DNA of 30,061 nt from UBA4744 sp035282865 (GCA_035282865.1 DATEVB010000077.1:1-30061), one strand, 5' to 3'; shown: positions 8,102 through 15,640, counted from the first letter of the stretch. Made by a program: numbers and translations. The notes: generated from the letters alone by a model not told the origin.

Positions 8102-9187
8102 ATGCGGTACGCCGAAATTACCGGATGGGGAAAATGCGTTCCGCCCTCCATTCTGACCAACACCGACCTGGAGGTGCTCACCGACACCACTGACGAGTGG
8201 ATCACCACTCGCACCGGTATCAAAGAGCGGCACATCTCCCACGTGGACGTCTCCGACATGGCGGTGGTGGCTTCCCACCACGCCCTGGCGGCGGCCGGTC
8301 TCGAACCGACCGACATCGATCTGATCGTATTGGCCACCTGCACCGCCGACCTCGTCATCCCGGGCGCCGCCTCGCTCGTGCAAGCCAAACTGGGCGCCAC
8401 CAACGCCGCCGCCTTCGACCTGAACGCCGCATGTTCCGGGTGGATCTATGCCCTCAACGTCGGGACCCAGATGGTGAAAGGCGGAGGGCACAACAAGGTG
8501 CTGGTTATCGGTGCAGAGAAGCTGTCGTTCTTCCTCGATTTCACCGACCGGGCGACGGCCGTGCTGTTCGGAGACGGGGCGGGAGCCGTTGTGCTCGAGG
8601 CAACCGATGAACCGGTGGGGTTGCAGTCGGTTGAGATAGGGACGGACGGTTCGGTAGCCGGCATCCTGTGCGTGCCCGGCGTCGGCACTGCCGGGAACCG
8701 ATATCAAGGCGATCCGAGTGAGTACGCCATCCACATGGACGGCCCCGAGGTGTTCCGGCGGGCGGTGACGGCCATGGGTCAGGCTTCGAGCCGGGTGGTC
8801 GAGCAAGCCGGCCTTTCGGTCGAGGACGTCGATCTCCTGATTCCCCACCAGGCCAACGTCCGGATCATCGATGCCACCGCTCGCAAGTTGAAGCTGGCCC
8901 CCGAGCAAGTCTTCGTGAACATCGCCTCCTACGGAAACACGTCCGCGGCGACGATCCCGATTGCGCTCACAGAAGCCATCGAGGAAGGACGGGTCACTCC
9001 CGGTGCCAACCTGGTCTTTGCGGCGTTCGGGGCCGGCCTGACCTGGGCGGCTGCCGTGGTGCGGTGGGGCCGGAGGGTGGAACCGCTCGGTTCGAGCGAT
9101 GCTCACCTGCCCCCGGTCGACAAGACGGCCGTGGAACTCCTCGAACCCAATATCTCCTTCTACGGGGACGGGCGGGGGACCGAGTGA
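8102..9187 (+). CDS. fabH: 3-oxoacyl-ACP synthase III (KAS III) with C-terminal extension
   Basis: FabH condenses an acyl-CoA primer with malonyl-ACP to begin fatty-acid synthesis. All three catalytic residues are in place: C111 in NAACSGW, H249 in IPHQAN and N279 in SYGNTSAA. At 361 residues it is longer than the usual 310-335; the extra 35-40 residues follow the normal C-terminal AGLTWAAAVVRW and include a polar DAHLPPVDKTAVELLEPN. ATG 8102 is preceded by GGGAGAAG at 8092-8099. An earlier start at 8084 would overlap fabD and add six residues with no family support. The stop overlaps the fabG start as GTGA. Actinobacterial FabH often prefers branched-chain primers; that cannot be judged here. 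Confidence 0.94.
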   Translation: MRYAEITGWGKCVPPSILTNTDLEVLTDTTDEWITTRTGIKERHISHVDVSDMAVVASHHALAAAGLEPTDIDLIVLATCTADLVIPGAASLVQAKLGATNAAAFDLNAACSGWIYALNVGTQMVKGGGHNKVLVIGAEKLSFFLDFTDRATAVLFGDGAGAVVLEATDEPVGLQSVEIGTDGSVAGILCVPGVGTAGNRYQGDPSEYAIHMDGPEVFRRAVTAMGQASSRVVEQAGLSVEDVDLLIPHQANVRIIDATARKLKLAPEQVFVNIASYGNTSAATIPIALTEAIEEGRVTPGANLVFAAFGAGLTWAAAVVRWGRRVEPLGSSDAHLPPVDKTAVELLEPNISFYGDGRGTE

Positions 9188-9918
9188 CGAGAGTGGCGCT
9201 CGTCACCGGTGGATCGCGCGGTATCGGTCGGGCCGTGGCGTTGGAGCTGGCCGGACACGGGAACCGCGTCGCCATCAACTACGCCGGCAATGACGACGCG
9301 GCCGCCGAGGTGTTGGAAGTGATCATGTCGACCGGGAAGGAGGCCATGACCATCAAAGCCGACGTCAGCGACCCGGGCGACGTGGATCGCCTGTTCGCAG
9401 AGGTGAACCATCGACTTGGTCCGGTCGACATCCTCGTCAACAACGCCGGCATCGCCCGCGACCGGCTCGTGCTCCGCATGGCTACGGCCGACTGGGACGA
9501 GGTCATCAACACCAACCTCCGATCCGTTTACCTGTGTAGTAAGGCAGCTCTGCGCCCCATGGTGCGCGCCAAGTGGGGGAGGATCATCAACATCAGCTCG
9601 GTAGCCGGTATCGCCGGCAACGCCGGACAGGCCAACTACGCGGCCTCGAAGGCAGGGATCATAGGTTTCACCAAATCGGTGGCGAAAGAAGTGGGGTCGA
9701 GAGGGATCACCGTCAACGCGGTTGCTCCCGGCTTCATCGATACGGACATGACGAACGACTTGTCCGATGACGTACGCCAAGCTGCATCCGCAACGATTGC
9801 CGTCGGTCGGTTCGGGTTTCCGCGTGAGGTCGCGTCGGCCGTCGGCTATCTTGCCTCGGACGACGCCGCCTATGTCACCGGCCAGGTGCTCGTTGTGGAC
9901 GGAGGCATGGCGCTCTAA
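9184..9918 (+). CDS. fabG: 3-oxoacyl-ACP reductase (SDR family)
   Basis: FabG reduces 3-oxoacyl-ACP to 3-hydroxyacyl-ACP with NADPH. The 244-residue product is standard for the family: cofactor loop TGGSRGIG at residues 8-15, NNAG at 86-89, catalytic S138/S139 region in INISSVAG, and the YxxxK pair Y152/K156 in NYAASKAG, followed by the PGFIDTDM substrate loop and a GQVLVVDGGM end. The GTG start at 9184 overlaps the fabH stop by four bases (GTGA), giving the exact FabG N-terminus VTRVALVTGG; the longer frame from 9064 lies within fabH. A reductase between fabH and acpP identifies it as the fatty-acid enzyme rather than a general SDR. Confidence 0.94.
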   Translation: MTRVALVTGGSRGIGRAVALELAGHGNRVAINYAGNDDAAAEVLEVIMSTGKEAMTIKADVSDPGDVDRLFAEVNHRLGPVDILVNNAGIARDRLVLRMATADWDEVINTNLRSVYLCSKAALRPMVRAKWGRIINISSVAGIAGNAGQANYAASKAGIIGFTKSVAKEVGSRGITVNAVAPGFIDTDMTNDLSDDVRQAASATIAVGRFGFPREVASAVGYLASDDAAYVTGQVLVVDGGMAL

Positions 9919-9928
9919 GGGAGGAAAG

Positions 9929-10174
9929 ATGGATCGAGCGGAAATCGAAAGTCGCATCAAGAACCTGCTGGTCAGCGAGCTCGGTTTGGATGAGGCGAAA
10001 ATCTCGGCGGAAGCGAGGTTCGAAGAGGACCTCGAGGTGGACTCGCTGGGTGTGGTGGAACTGCTGATGGCCCTCGAAGACGAGTTCGGGGTCAAGATCC
10101 CCGACGAGGAAGCAGAAGAGATTGGCACGGTCGGCGAAGCGGTTGACGTGGTCGTAGCGAAGCTAGCCGGCTGA
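9929..10174 (+). CDS. acpP: Acyl carrier protein
   Basis: The 81-residue acidic protein is the carrier on which fatty acids are built. The phosphopantetheine attachment serine is S39 in the DSLG motif, in the expected context of EEDLEVDSLGVVELLMALEDEF, and the C-terminal helix follows IPDEEAEEIGTVGEAV. It has the strongest ribosome-binding site in the operon: GGGAGG at 9919-9924, directly after the fabG stop and 4 nt before the ATG, which suits the high amount of ACP a cell needs. It lies between fabG and fabF, as in many bacteria. Confidence 0.96.
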   Translation: MDRAEIESRIKNLLVSELGLDEAKISAEARFEEDLEVDSLGVVELLMALEDEFGVKIPDEEAEEIGTVGEAVDVVVAKLAG

Positions 10175-10182
10175 GGCCACCG

Positions 10183-11445
10183 ATGCGCACGCGCGAGCGG
10201 CGGGTCGTAGTGACCGGGCTGGGTGCCGTCACCCCGGTCGGGCTGACCGTCGACGACTTCTGGAAAGCCTTGTTGTCCGGCCAGTCCGGCATCGACGAGA
10301 TCTCATCCTTCGATACGACGGGCTTTGCGGTCCGGATAGCGGGCGAGCTCAAGGGTTTCGATCCGGAGGTGTACATCAGCCGCCGGGAGGCCCGCACCAT
10401 GGACCGCTACGCGCAATTGTTCTATGCGTCGACCGCGCAGGCTCTCGACGATGCCGGTGTCGACTACACGGATGATCCGGATGCGGGGCTCCGTACCGGT
10501 GTGGTCATCGGCTGCGGCATCGGCGGCATCATCTCCGTGCAAGAGTCCATGGACATCATGTTCACGCGCGGTGGGGATCGCATGAGTCCGTATACCATCA
10601 CCCAGATCATTCCCAACATGGGGGCTGGGTACGTGTCCATTGCCTTCAATCTGCTCGGTCCGATCAGCTGCACGGTGACGGCCTGCGCCGCCTCGGCAAA
10701 TGCCATCGGCGACGCCGCCGAGATGATCCGGCGCGGTGCCGCGGATGTGATGGTGGCCGGCGGCGTGGAAGCCCCCATCCGCGAATACGCGGTGGCGGGG
10801 TTTGCCCAGGCCCGCGCCCTGTCTACGCGCAACGACGATCCGTCGGGAGCCTGTCGTCCGTTCGACGCCGACCGCGACGGGTTCGTGATGGCGGAAGGAG
10901 CGGCCTCGCTGATCCTGGAGGAGCGTGATTACGCGCTGGCCCGCGGGGCCCGTATCTACGCGGAAATCCTCGGCTACGGGATGTCATCGGACGCCTACCA
11001 CATCACGCTTCCCAAACCGGGTGGCACCGGTGCGGCTCGAGCCATGACCGCCGCTATCGAGGATGCCGGGATCGATCCCGCACACATCGACTACATCAAC
11101 GCCCACGGGACTTCAACTCCGGCCAACGATTCGACCGAAACCGCAGCCATCAAGCTGGCGCTGGGCGAGAAAGCGGCCCGACAGGTGGCGATCTCATCCA
11201 CCAAGTCCATGACCGGCCACACCCTGGGAGGGGCCGGAGCCGTAGAAGCGGTGGCGAGTGTGCTGGCCATCCGCGATGGGATAGTGCCGCCCACCATCAA
11301 CTACACCACCCCCGACCCCGAATGTGACCTCGATTACGTCCCGAACGAAGCCCGCCGTATGGAAGTTGCGACGGTGATGAGCAATTCGTTCGGCTTCGGC
11401 GGTCACAACGTGGCACTCATCTTCGGGAAACACGAGTCCCGGTAG
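10183..11445 (+). CDS. fabF: 3-oxoacyl-ACP synthase II (KAS II)
   Basis: FabF elongates acyl-ACP by condensation with malonyl-ACP. The 420-residue protein contains the Cys-His-His triad: C168 in VTACAAS, H308 in NAHGTST and H346 in MTGHTLGG, with the conserved lysine K341 just before. It starts with the canonical RRVVVTGLGAVTPVG. The ATG at 10183 is 8 nt after the acpP stop; GAGG overlapping that stop can serve as a ribosome-binding site. It is the last gene of the fab operon; downstream genes are on the opposite strand. No 3-hydroxyacyl-ACP dehydratase (fabA/fabZ) or enoyl reductase is encoded here, so those steps must be elsewhere in the genome. Confidence 0.95.
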   Translation: MRTRERRVVVTGLGAVTPVGLTVDDFWKALLSGQSGIDEISSFDTTGFAVRIAGELKGFDPEVYISRREARTMDRYAQLFYASTAQALDDAGVDYTDDPDAGLRTGVVIGCGIGGIISVQESMDIMFTRGGDRMSPYTITQIIPNMGAGYVSIAFNLLGPISCTVTACAASANAIGDAAEMIRRGAADVMVAGGVEAPIREYAVAGFAQARALSTRNDDPSGACRPFDADRDGFVMAEGAASLILEERDYALARGARIYAEILGYGMSSDAYHITLPKPGGTGAARAMTAAIEDAGIDPAHIDYINAHGTSTPANDSTETAAIKLALGEKAARQVAISSTKSMTGHTLGGAGAVEAVASVLAIRDGIVPPTINYTTPDPECDLDYVPNEARRMEVATVMSNSFGFGGHNVALIFGKHESR

Positions 11446-11496
11446 AGCTTCATTCTTGGTGGTGCGAGCTCCCGCCGAACGGCACGCTGGTCGGTG

Positions 11497-11512
11497 CGTG
11501 TGGCAACACACG
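11497..11512. terminator. Hairpin with GCAA tetraloop after fabF
   Basis: CGTGTG (11497-11502) and CACACG (11507-11512) form a perfect 6-bp stem closed by GCAA, a very stable GNRA-type loop; the stem can extend by about three pairs past a bulged G. It lies in the 90-bp convergent gap between fabF and the minus-strand gene ending at 11536. There is no T tract, so termination is inferred from position only. Confidence 0.4.
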
Positions 11513-11535
11513 ACCAACGAGGAACGCGAGACCGT

Positions 11536-11820
11536 CTACTCCGGGTCGGGCTGCGGGACCTCACAACCGGGACCGGGAGGTTCCCGACCCCGGCGCACCG
11601 CCTGCTGCCACTCGTTGAGCGATCGGAGCGCCAGCACCGCAACTACCAGGACCCCGGCGGCGGTAACCAGGGCGGCTCCGGCTCCCACCAGGACGGCCAG
11701 CGGGGCGCAACCTTCCGGTCGGCAACTGACCGTCATCACGCTCCACCCGATGACCCCACCGATGACCAACCCGATCGCCACCGGGATCAGCACCCACGGG
11801 TTGGGACTTCGCCGGTTCAC
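11536..11820 (-). CDS. Small two-helix membrane protein, unknown function
   Basis: I do not recognise this 94-residue protein. It has two clear membrane segments at about 9-30 (PWVLIPVAIGLVIGGVIGWSV) and 40-67, joined by a short loop with two cysteines (SCRPEGC) that would face the periplasmic/extracellular side if both termini are inside. The C-terminus is charged and then proline-rich. The GTG start overlaps the stop of the preceding membrane-protein gene by four bases (GTGA), so the two are translated together. Its size and position suggest an accessory partner of that protein. Confidence 0.6.
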   Translation of the reverse strand: MNRRSPNPWVLIPVAIGLVIGGVIGWSVMTVSCRPEGCAPLAVLVGAGAALVTAAGVLVVAVLALRSLNEWQQAVRRGREPPGPGCEVPQPDPE

Positions 11821-12593
11821 ACGTCCCCCTGATTTCTAGGCCGTCCCCGGCCGTCGAGTCCGGCCGCCTCGAGCACCTCCGGTGGCGCCAGCTCGGGAGG
11901 AATCGGGACCAAATCCACCGGAGCGGCCGCCTGGGACAGGGCGGCTTGTCGAACCTCCGGCGACCACGCCAGAGCGGTGAACACGGCGACGCCCAACCCC
12001 AGTGCCAGCGCTCCCGGCCATGAGAGACCGGCCACAGCCACCACGCCCAAAACAGGTATTGCACCCCGCACCGCCCACAGGGCGGGCAACCATGCTTGCG
12101 AATAGGCCCATGCCGCCGCTACCGCGCACCCGCTCAGCAACCAGCCACCCAGCGGAACACCTCCCGGAGCAGTTACCGCCACCAAGGCGGGGAGGCCGAC
12201 CAATCCGAGACCCATGATCACAGCCTTGGGGGGTGGTCCGTCTGCCGGAGGCAGCTTGCGCAGCCAGCCGCCCAGCCAGGGTCCGGCCACCGCGCCGACC
12301 CCCAGCGCGCTTACCACCACCGCGCCGATCCACCATCCGCTCACGTCGAAGAACACGCCGAGGACGGCCTGACCTCCGAGCAGCAGGAACGCGGTTGGCC
12401 GGGTCCATCGACCGCGCGAGAAGACAACACCCACTGCGATAACGGTTCCCAGGATGAGCAGATCCGTAGCCAGCAGGGCCGCGGTCGAAACGGCCAACGG
12501 TCCCGACCCGAACATCAGAACCAGAGCCCATCCGATGGAGGCCAGCAGGATGGTCGTGGCGACGAGAAGGGGGGAACGTTGCACGACGAACAT
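11817..12593 (-). CDS. Polytopic membrane protein, unknown function
   Basis: This 258-residue protein is strongly hydrophobic, with about seven probable membrane helices between residue 8 and about 210 and a short polar C-terminal tail containing PVDLVPIPPELAPPEVLEAAGL. I see no transporter signature, catalytic motif or cofactor site. A GGGG lies 4 nt before the ATG at 12593 as a weak ribosome-binding site. It is the first gene of a two-gene minus-strand unit and diverges from the Nudix gene over a 56-bp gap. Base composition is like the neighbours, so there is no sign of recent transfer. Confidence 0.65.
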   Translation of the reverse strand: MFVVQRSPLLVATTILLASIGWALVLMFGSGPLAVSTAALLATDLLILGTVIAVGVVFSRGRWTRPTAFLLLGGQAVLGVFFDVSGWWIGAVVVSALGVGAVAGPWLGGWLRKLPPADGPPPKAVIMGLGLVGLPALVAVTAPGGVPLGGWLLSGCAVAAAWAYSQAWLPALWAVRGAIPVLGVVAVAGLSWPGALALGLGVAVFTALAWSPEVRQAALSQAAAPVDLVPIPPELAPPEVLEAAGLDGRGRPRNQGDV

Positions 12594-12636
12594 TATGCCC
12601 CGGATGGAGTGGCACCGGACATGGCGGGCAAGGGGG

Positions 12637-12649
12637 TACCCTGACCGTC
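12637..12649 (+). promoter_or_regulatory. Leaderless promoter -10 for the Nudix gene
   Basis: TACCCT at 12637-12642 ends 7 nt before the ATG at 12650, with no Shine-Dalgarno sequence. This is the same leaderless geometry seen at the ROK, fabD, dinB and histidine-phosphatase starts. Confidence 0.6.
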
Positions 12650-13180
12650 ATGCACCAACTCTGGCCCGGAGAGTTCGTGTACTGCCCGCAGTGCGCGACA
12701 CCGTTGGACCAACGGCTGGTGGGCGGCAGGCGACGGTCGGTGTGCCCGGCGTGCGGTTTTGTGCACTTCCGGAATCCGGGGGTGGGCGTGGCAGCATTCG
12801 TCGAGGACGAGGCCGGGCGGATCCTGATGATCCGGCGCGGCCCCGGCGCTACCCAGCCGGGGCTATGGGCGATTCCCGCCGGGTACGTCGACTACGGGGA
12901 GGATGTCCGGGAAGCAGCCGCCCGGGAGATGCTCGAAGAAACAGGGCTCGAGGTCGCTATCGGGGAACCGATCTTCGTCGCCTCCAATTTCCACGATCCG
13001 GCCAAGCTGACGGTCGGTATCTGGTTTCGCGGGTCGGTGGTTGGCGGCCGTCTCGAGGCCGGCGACGATGCCGACGGCGTCGGCTTCTTTGCCCTTGACG
13101 ATATGCCACCGCTGGCCTTCGATACCGATCGGGAACTCTTCACCCTGCTCAAGGCCGAACGGTCCGCTGAACAGGGTTAG
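12650..13180 (+). CDS. Nudix hydrolase with N-terminal zinc ribbon
   Basis: The 176-residue protein has a four-cysteine zinc ribbon (C12, C15, C32, C35), then a complete Nudix box at residues 78-100: G78, E84, R92-E93, E96-E97 and G99 fit the GX5EX7REUXEEXGU pattern. Nudix enzymes hydrolyse a nucleoside diphosphate linked to another group, using Mg2+ bound by the EE pair. The zinc ribbon is shared with NudC-type NADH pyrophosphatases, but the protein is much shorter and the NudC substrate motif SQPWPFPxS is absent, so ADP-ribose or another dinucleotide is equally possible. The stop codon overlaps the stop of the convergent phosphatase gene (shared TTAG at 13177-13180). Confidence 0.85.
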   Translation: MHQLWPGEFVYCPQCATPLDQRLVGGRRRSVCPACGFVHFRNPGVGVAAFVEDEAGRILMIRRGPGATQPGLWAIPAGYVDYGEDVREAAAREMLEETGLEVAIGEPIFVASNFHDPAKLTVGIWFRGSVVGGRLEAGDDADGVGFFALDDMPPLAFDTDRELFTLLKAERSAEQG

Positions 13181-13818
13181 GAACTCGCCCCTCGAGCCGG
13201 AGGCGGGAACAGCCCGCTCTTGATCGAGGGTCCCCATCTTGCCGTTTCCCGCCAGGGAGTCCCAGGCTCCAAGGTAATCACTTCGGCATGCTCCGGCTTG
13301 TCGCTCGAAAACCAAGCGAATGGCCGTCCGGTCAGGGCAAGGTGAGCGGCCTGGATGGGATCCTGGTGCGATACAACGACCAGCTCACCGTCGGGATGGG
13401 CGAGGTGCAGGCTGCGGATGACCCCTTCCATTCGGCCGGCCATCTCAGCGAGGGACTCGGGTGAGAACGGCATATCCCAGGGATGTTCGAGATAGGCAGC
13501 CACCTCCCCGGGGAACCTGTCGTCGAGTTCTTCCCAGCGCAGACCCCGCCACCGCCTCGACAGGCCGAATTCGGTGAGTTGTTCGACGATGTCGATCTCG
13601 ACCCCGTGCGGGTTGGCAATCGCCGTGGCGGTTTGTATTGCCCGGGTGAGGGGCGATGAGCACACGGCGCTGATCGGGCGATCCGACAGATGGATCGTCG
13701 CCTCCCCGGCCTGAGCCTCACCGTCCGCGCTCAAGCCGAATCCCTGGAGGTCGGCGTACACGATGTGATCGGGGTTTTCGACCTCGCCGTGTCGGACCAG
13801 GTGCACTCTGCTTGCCAT
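13177..13818 (-). CDS. Histidine phosphatase superfamily (phosphoglycerate-mutase-like) protein
   Basis: The 213-residue protein begins with the phosphohistidine motif LVRHGE (H10 the nucleophile, R9 the phosphate-binding arginine), continues with SSPLTRAIQTA (R59) and has the second active-site histidine H151 in VVVSHQDPIQ. This is the branch-1 histidine-phosphatase arrangement, covering phosphoglycerate mutases, broad-specificity phosphatases, SixA-like and alpha-ribazole phosphatases; the substrate cannot be told. A family member in actinobacteria (MSMEG_4193-like) has a similar size. The ATG is preceded by a leaderless-type promoter facing dinB, and the gene ends overlapping the Nudix gene tail to tail. 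Confidence 0.85.
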   Translation of the reverse strand: MASRVHLVRHGEVENPDHIVYADLQGFGLSADGEAQAGEATIHLSDRPISAVCSSPLTRAIQTATAIANPHGVEIDIVEQLTEFGLSRRWRGLRWEELDDRFPGEVAAYLEHPWDMPFSPESLAEMAGRMEGVIRSLHLAHPDGELVVVSHQDPIQAAHLALTGRPFAWFSSDKPEHAEVITLEPGTPWRETARWGPSIKSGLFPPPARGASS

Positions 13819-13832
13819 GGGCGATGAGTGTA
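13819..13832 (-). promoter_or_regulatory. Leaderless promoter -10 for the histidine phosphatase
   Basis: On the minus strand TACACT (plus 13827-13832) ends 8 nt before the ATG at 13818, with no Shine-Dalgarno sequence. It is divergent from, and only about 20 bp from, the dinB -10. Confidence 0.55.
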
Positions 13833-13841
13833 GAAGCTTGC

Positions 13842-13862
13842 GTTCTCAGCTACCTTGAGAAC
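13842..13862 (+). promoter_or_regulatory. dinB leaderless promoter inside a perfect 21-bp dyad
   Basis: TACCTT (13851-13856) ends 6 nt before the dinB ATG at 13863. It is embedded in a perfect inverted repeat: GTTCTCA at 13842-13848 and TGAGAAC at 13856-13862, separated by 7 nt, the right arm ending exactly at the start codon. A dimeric repressor bound here would cover the -10 and the transcription start. The arms do not match the actinobacterial LexA box (GAAC-N4-GTTC). Confidence 0.55.
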
Positions 13863-15050
13863 ATGGAGGCCGGCCGGTTCACCGAACCCATCCTGCATGT
13901 GGACATGGATGCGTTCTTCGTTGAGGTCGAACGCCGGGACAGACCTGATTTGCGCGGGCGCCCGGTGATGGTGGGCGGTACCGGAAACCGGGGCGTCGTC
14001 GCCGCCGCGTCGTACGAAGCGCGCACCTACGGCATCAACTCGGCGATGCCCATGATTCATGCGCGACGTCTCTGCCCGGCCGCGGTTGTCCTACCGCCCG
14101 ATCACCGCAAGTACCGGACTGCTTCCGAGCAGGTCTTCGGCATCTTCCGCTCCTTCACTCCGCTCGTCGAAGGTCTCTCCCTCGACGAAGCCTTTCTCGA
14201 TGTTGCGGGGCTCCGGCGCCATTACCCGCATCCCATCGCCATCGGCATCGAAATCCGCGCCCACCTTCGGCAGGAACTCGGACTTCCGGCTTCGGTCGGC
14301 ATCGCCACCAACAAATTTCTTGCCAAGCTCGCTTCGGAGGCCGCCAAGCCTGATGGTATCCGGCATGTGCCTGCGGACGAGACGCCGGCGTTTCTTCACC
14401 CGCTACCGGTTCGGTCGCTGTGGGGGGTTGGGGAAGCGACCCACGCGGCGCTCGAACGACTCGGCGTGAAGACAGTTGGAGATCTCGCCGAAGTCCCACT
14501 GGTGACGCTCAAGAAATGCCTGGGCCAAGCAGCGGGCAGTCTTCTCCATGAGCTGGCCTGGGGTCGCGATCCGCGGCAGGTTGTGCCGGAATCAGCCGCC
14601 AAATCCATATCCGTCGAGGAGACCTATGAACGCGACCTGGTTGGTCGGGAAGCCGTAGAGGGAGAGCTCCTTCGACACGCCGACCGGCTGGCCGGGCGGT
14701 TGCGGGCCGCCGGAGTGGCAGGGCGTACCCTGACCGTCAAACTCCGCTTTGCCGACTTCACCACTGTCACCCGTTCAGTGACCATGGGCAGCGCAACCGA
14801 CGTTGCCCGTGACCTGTATCGGGCGGCCGGGGACCTGCTCGCCAACCTCGCCCTCGACACAAGGCCGATCCGTCTGGTCGGGGTGGGCATGACCGCCCTG
14901 ACTCCGGCCACCGTGCCGCGGCAACTAGCCGTCGACCGACCTGCCAAGTGGGATGACCTCGCCGATGCCGTCGATCGGGTTCGCCATCGCTATGGAAGCG
15001 GCTCGATCCGCCCGGCCAGGTTGGTCGAGGACGCAGAGCGGGAAGATTGA
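13863..15050 (+). CDS. dinB: DNA polymerase IV (Y-family translesion polymerase)
   Basis: The 395-residue protein is an error-prone polymerase that extends past damaged template bases. The palm begins with ILHVDMDAFF (catalytic D14; aromatic steric-gate position F19), and the second catalytic pair D108/E109 is in LSLDEAFLDV. GIATNKFLAKLASEAAKPDG is the usual Y-family signature, followed by helix-hairpin-helix-like LWGVGEATHAALERLGVKTVGDLA and a little-finger domain. An upstream start at 13812 is possible, but ATG 13863 fits the promoter and gives the usual short leader before the HVDMDAFF strand. At the place where many Pol IV proteins carry a clamp-binding QLxLF, this one has RQLAVD near 353-358, a degenerate form. 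It may be regulated by the dyad over its promoter. Confidence 0.93.
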   Translation: MEAGRFTEPILHVDMDAFFVEVERRDRPDLRGRPVMVGGTGNRGVVAAASYEARTYGINSAMPMIHARRLCPAAVVLPPDHRKYRTASEQVFGIFRSFTPLVEGLSLDEAFLDVAGLRRHYPHPIAIGIEIRAHLRQELGLPASVGIATNKFLAKLASEAAKPDGIRHVPADETPAFLHPLPVRSLWGVGEATHAALERLGVKTVGDLAEVPLVTLKKCLGQAAGSLLHELAWGRDPRQVVPESAAKSISVEETYERDLVGREAVEGELLRHADRLAGRLRAAGVAGRTLTVKLRFADFTTVTRSVTMGSATDVARDLYRAAGDLLANLALDTRPIRLVGVGMTALTPATVPRQLAVDRPAKWDDLADAVDRVRHRYGSGSIRPARLVEDAERED

Positions 15051-15089
15051 ACTCATCCGGCTTCCCCCTTCCACAATCCCGTCGCATCG

Positions 15090-15095
15090 TATAAT
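15090..15095 (+). promoter_or_regulatory. Perfect TATAAT -10 upstream of the DUF3040 gene
   Basis: TATAAT occupies 15090-15095 in the 88-bp gap after dinB. No good -35 is present (best is TTCCAC-like at 15069-15074, 15-bp spacing). Transcription would begin near 15102, leaving about 37 nt of leader with GGGAG before the next ATG. Confidence 0.5.
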
Positions 15096-15138
15096 GTCGT
15101 CACGGGTCGTGAAGGTTGCGACCAAGCGGGAGCCCCCG

Positions 15139-15492
15139 ATGCCATTGGACGAGCGAGAACAGCGCATACTCTCAGAGATAGAGCGCCGGTTCTACGAAGA
15201 GGACCCTGACCTGGCCCAGACGGTGCGTAGCATCGAGAAATCGGCTGGTTCGCGTCGCACGCTCTACCTGGCGATTGGCGGTCTCGTCGTCGGTGTTGGG
15301 CTCACCCTGGCCACATTCACCTTCAACCAATGGCTGGCGCTGGCAGGATTCATGGTGATGGTCGTCTCCGGTACCGCCGTTGTTCAGGTGCTGAGGAGGC
15401 GAGCCGGAAAGGCACCCATCGGCCTTCCGGCAGCCGGCACGATAGGGGAGTGGATGAACAGATTCAAGGGCAGGGGGCCTTTTCGGCGCTGA
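15139..15492 (+). CDS. DUF3040 membrane protein
   Basis: The 117-residue protein begins MPLDEREQRILSEIERRFYEEDPDLAQ, the typical N-terminus of actinobacterial DUF3040 proteins, and has two membrane helices at about 42-60 and 65-85, then a basic C-terminus. The function of the family is not known; it is nearly restricted to actinobacteria. GGGAG at 15128-15132 lies 6 nt before ATG 15139; the longer frame from 14953 overlaps dinB and is not supported. From memory, DUF3040 genes often sit between dinB and the dcw cluster in actinobacterial genomes, as here. Confidence 0.85.
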   Translation: MPLDEREQRILSEIERRFYEEDPDLAQTVRSIEKSAGSRRTLYLAIGGLVVGVGLTLATFTFNQWLALAGFMVMVVSGTAVVQVLRRRAGKAPIGLPAAGTIGEWMNRFKGRGPFRR

Positions 15493-15640
15493 CCGATTCA
15501 GCGAGCTAGAGTGGCGCCCTCAAGGTTCGGTCCCCAGGTTCGGGGAGCCCGGGTAAGGGCAGTCCGGATCGACCGAAACGGCAGAACGCGGCTGACGAGG
15601 ACTCCCAGAGGCCGCCCTGGAACACTGTGGGGAGTGAGGA

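Noticed and set aside
8033..9106. Minus-strand ORF of 357 codons opposite fabH
   Set aside because: Antisense to fabH with His/Gly/Arg-rich composition typical of a mirrored high-GC frame; no start signal.
13831..13847. Possible LexA/SOS box upstream of dinB (AGAA...TTCT)
   Set aside because: Spacing is wrong for GAAC-N4-GTTC and one half is imperfect; the perfect dyad overlapping it is a better candidate for an operator.
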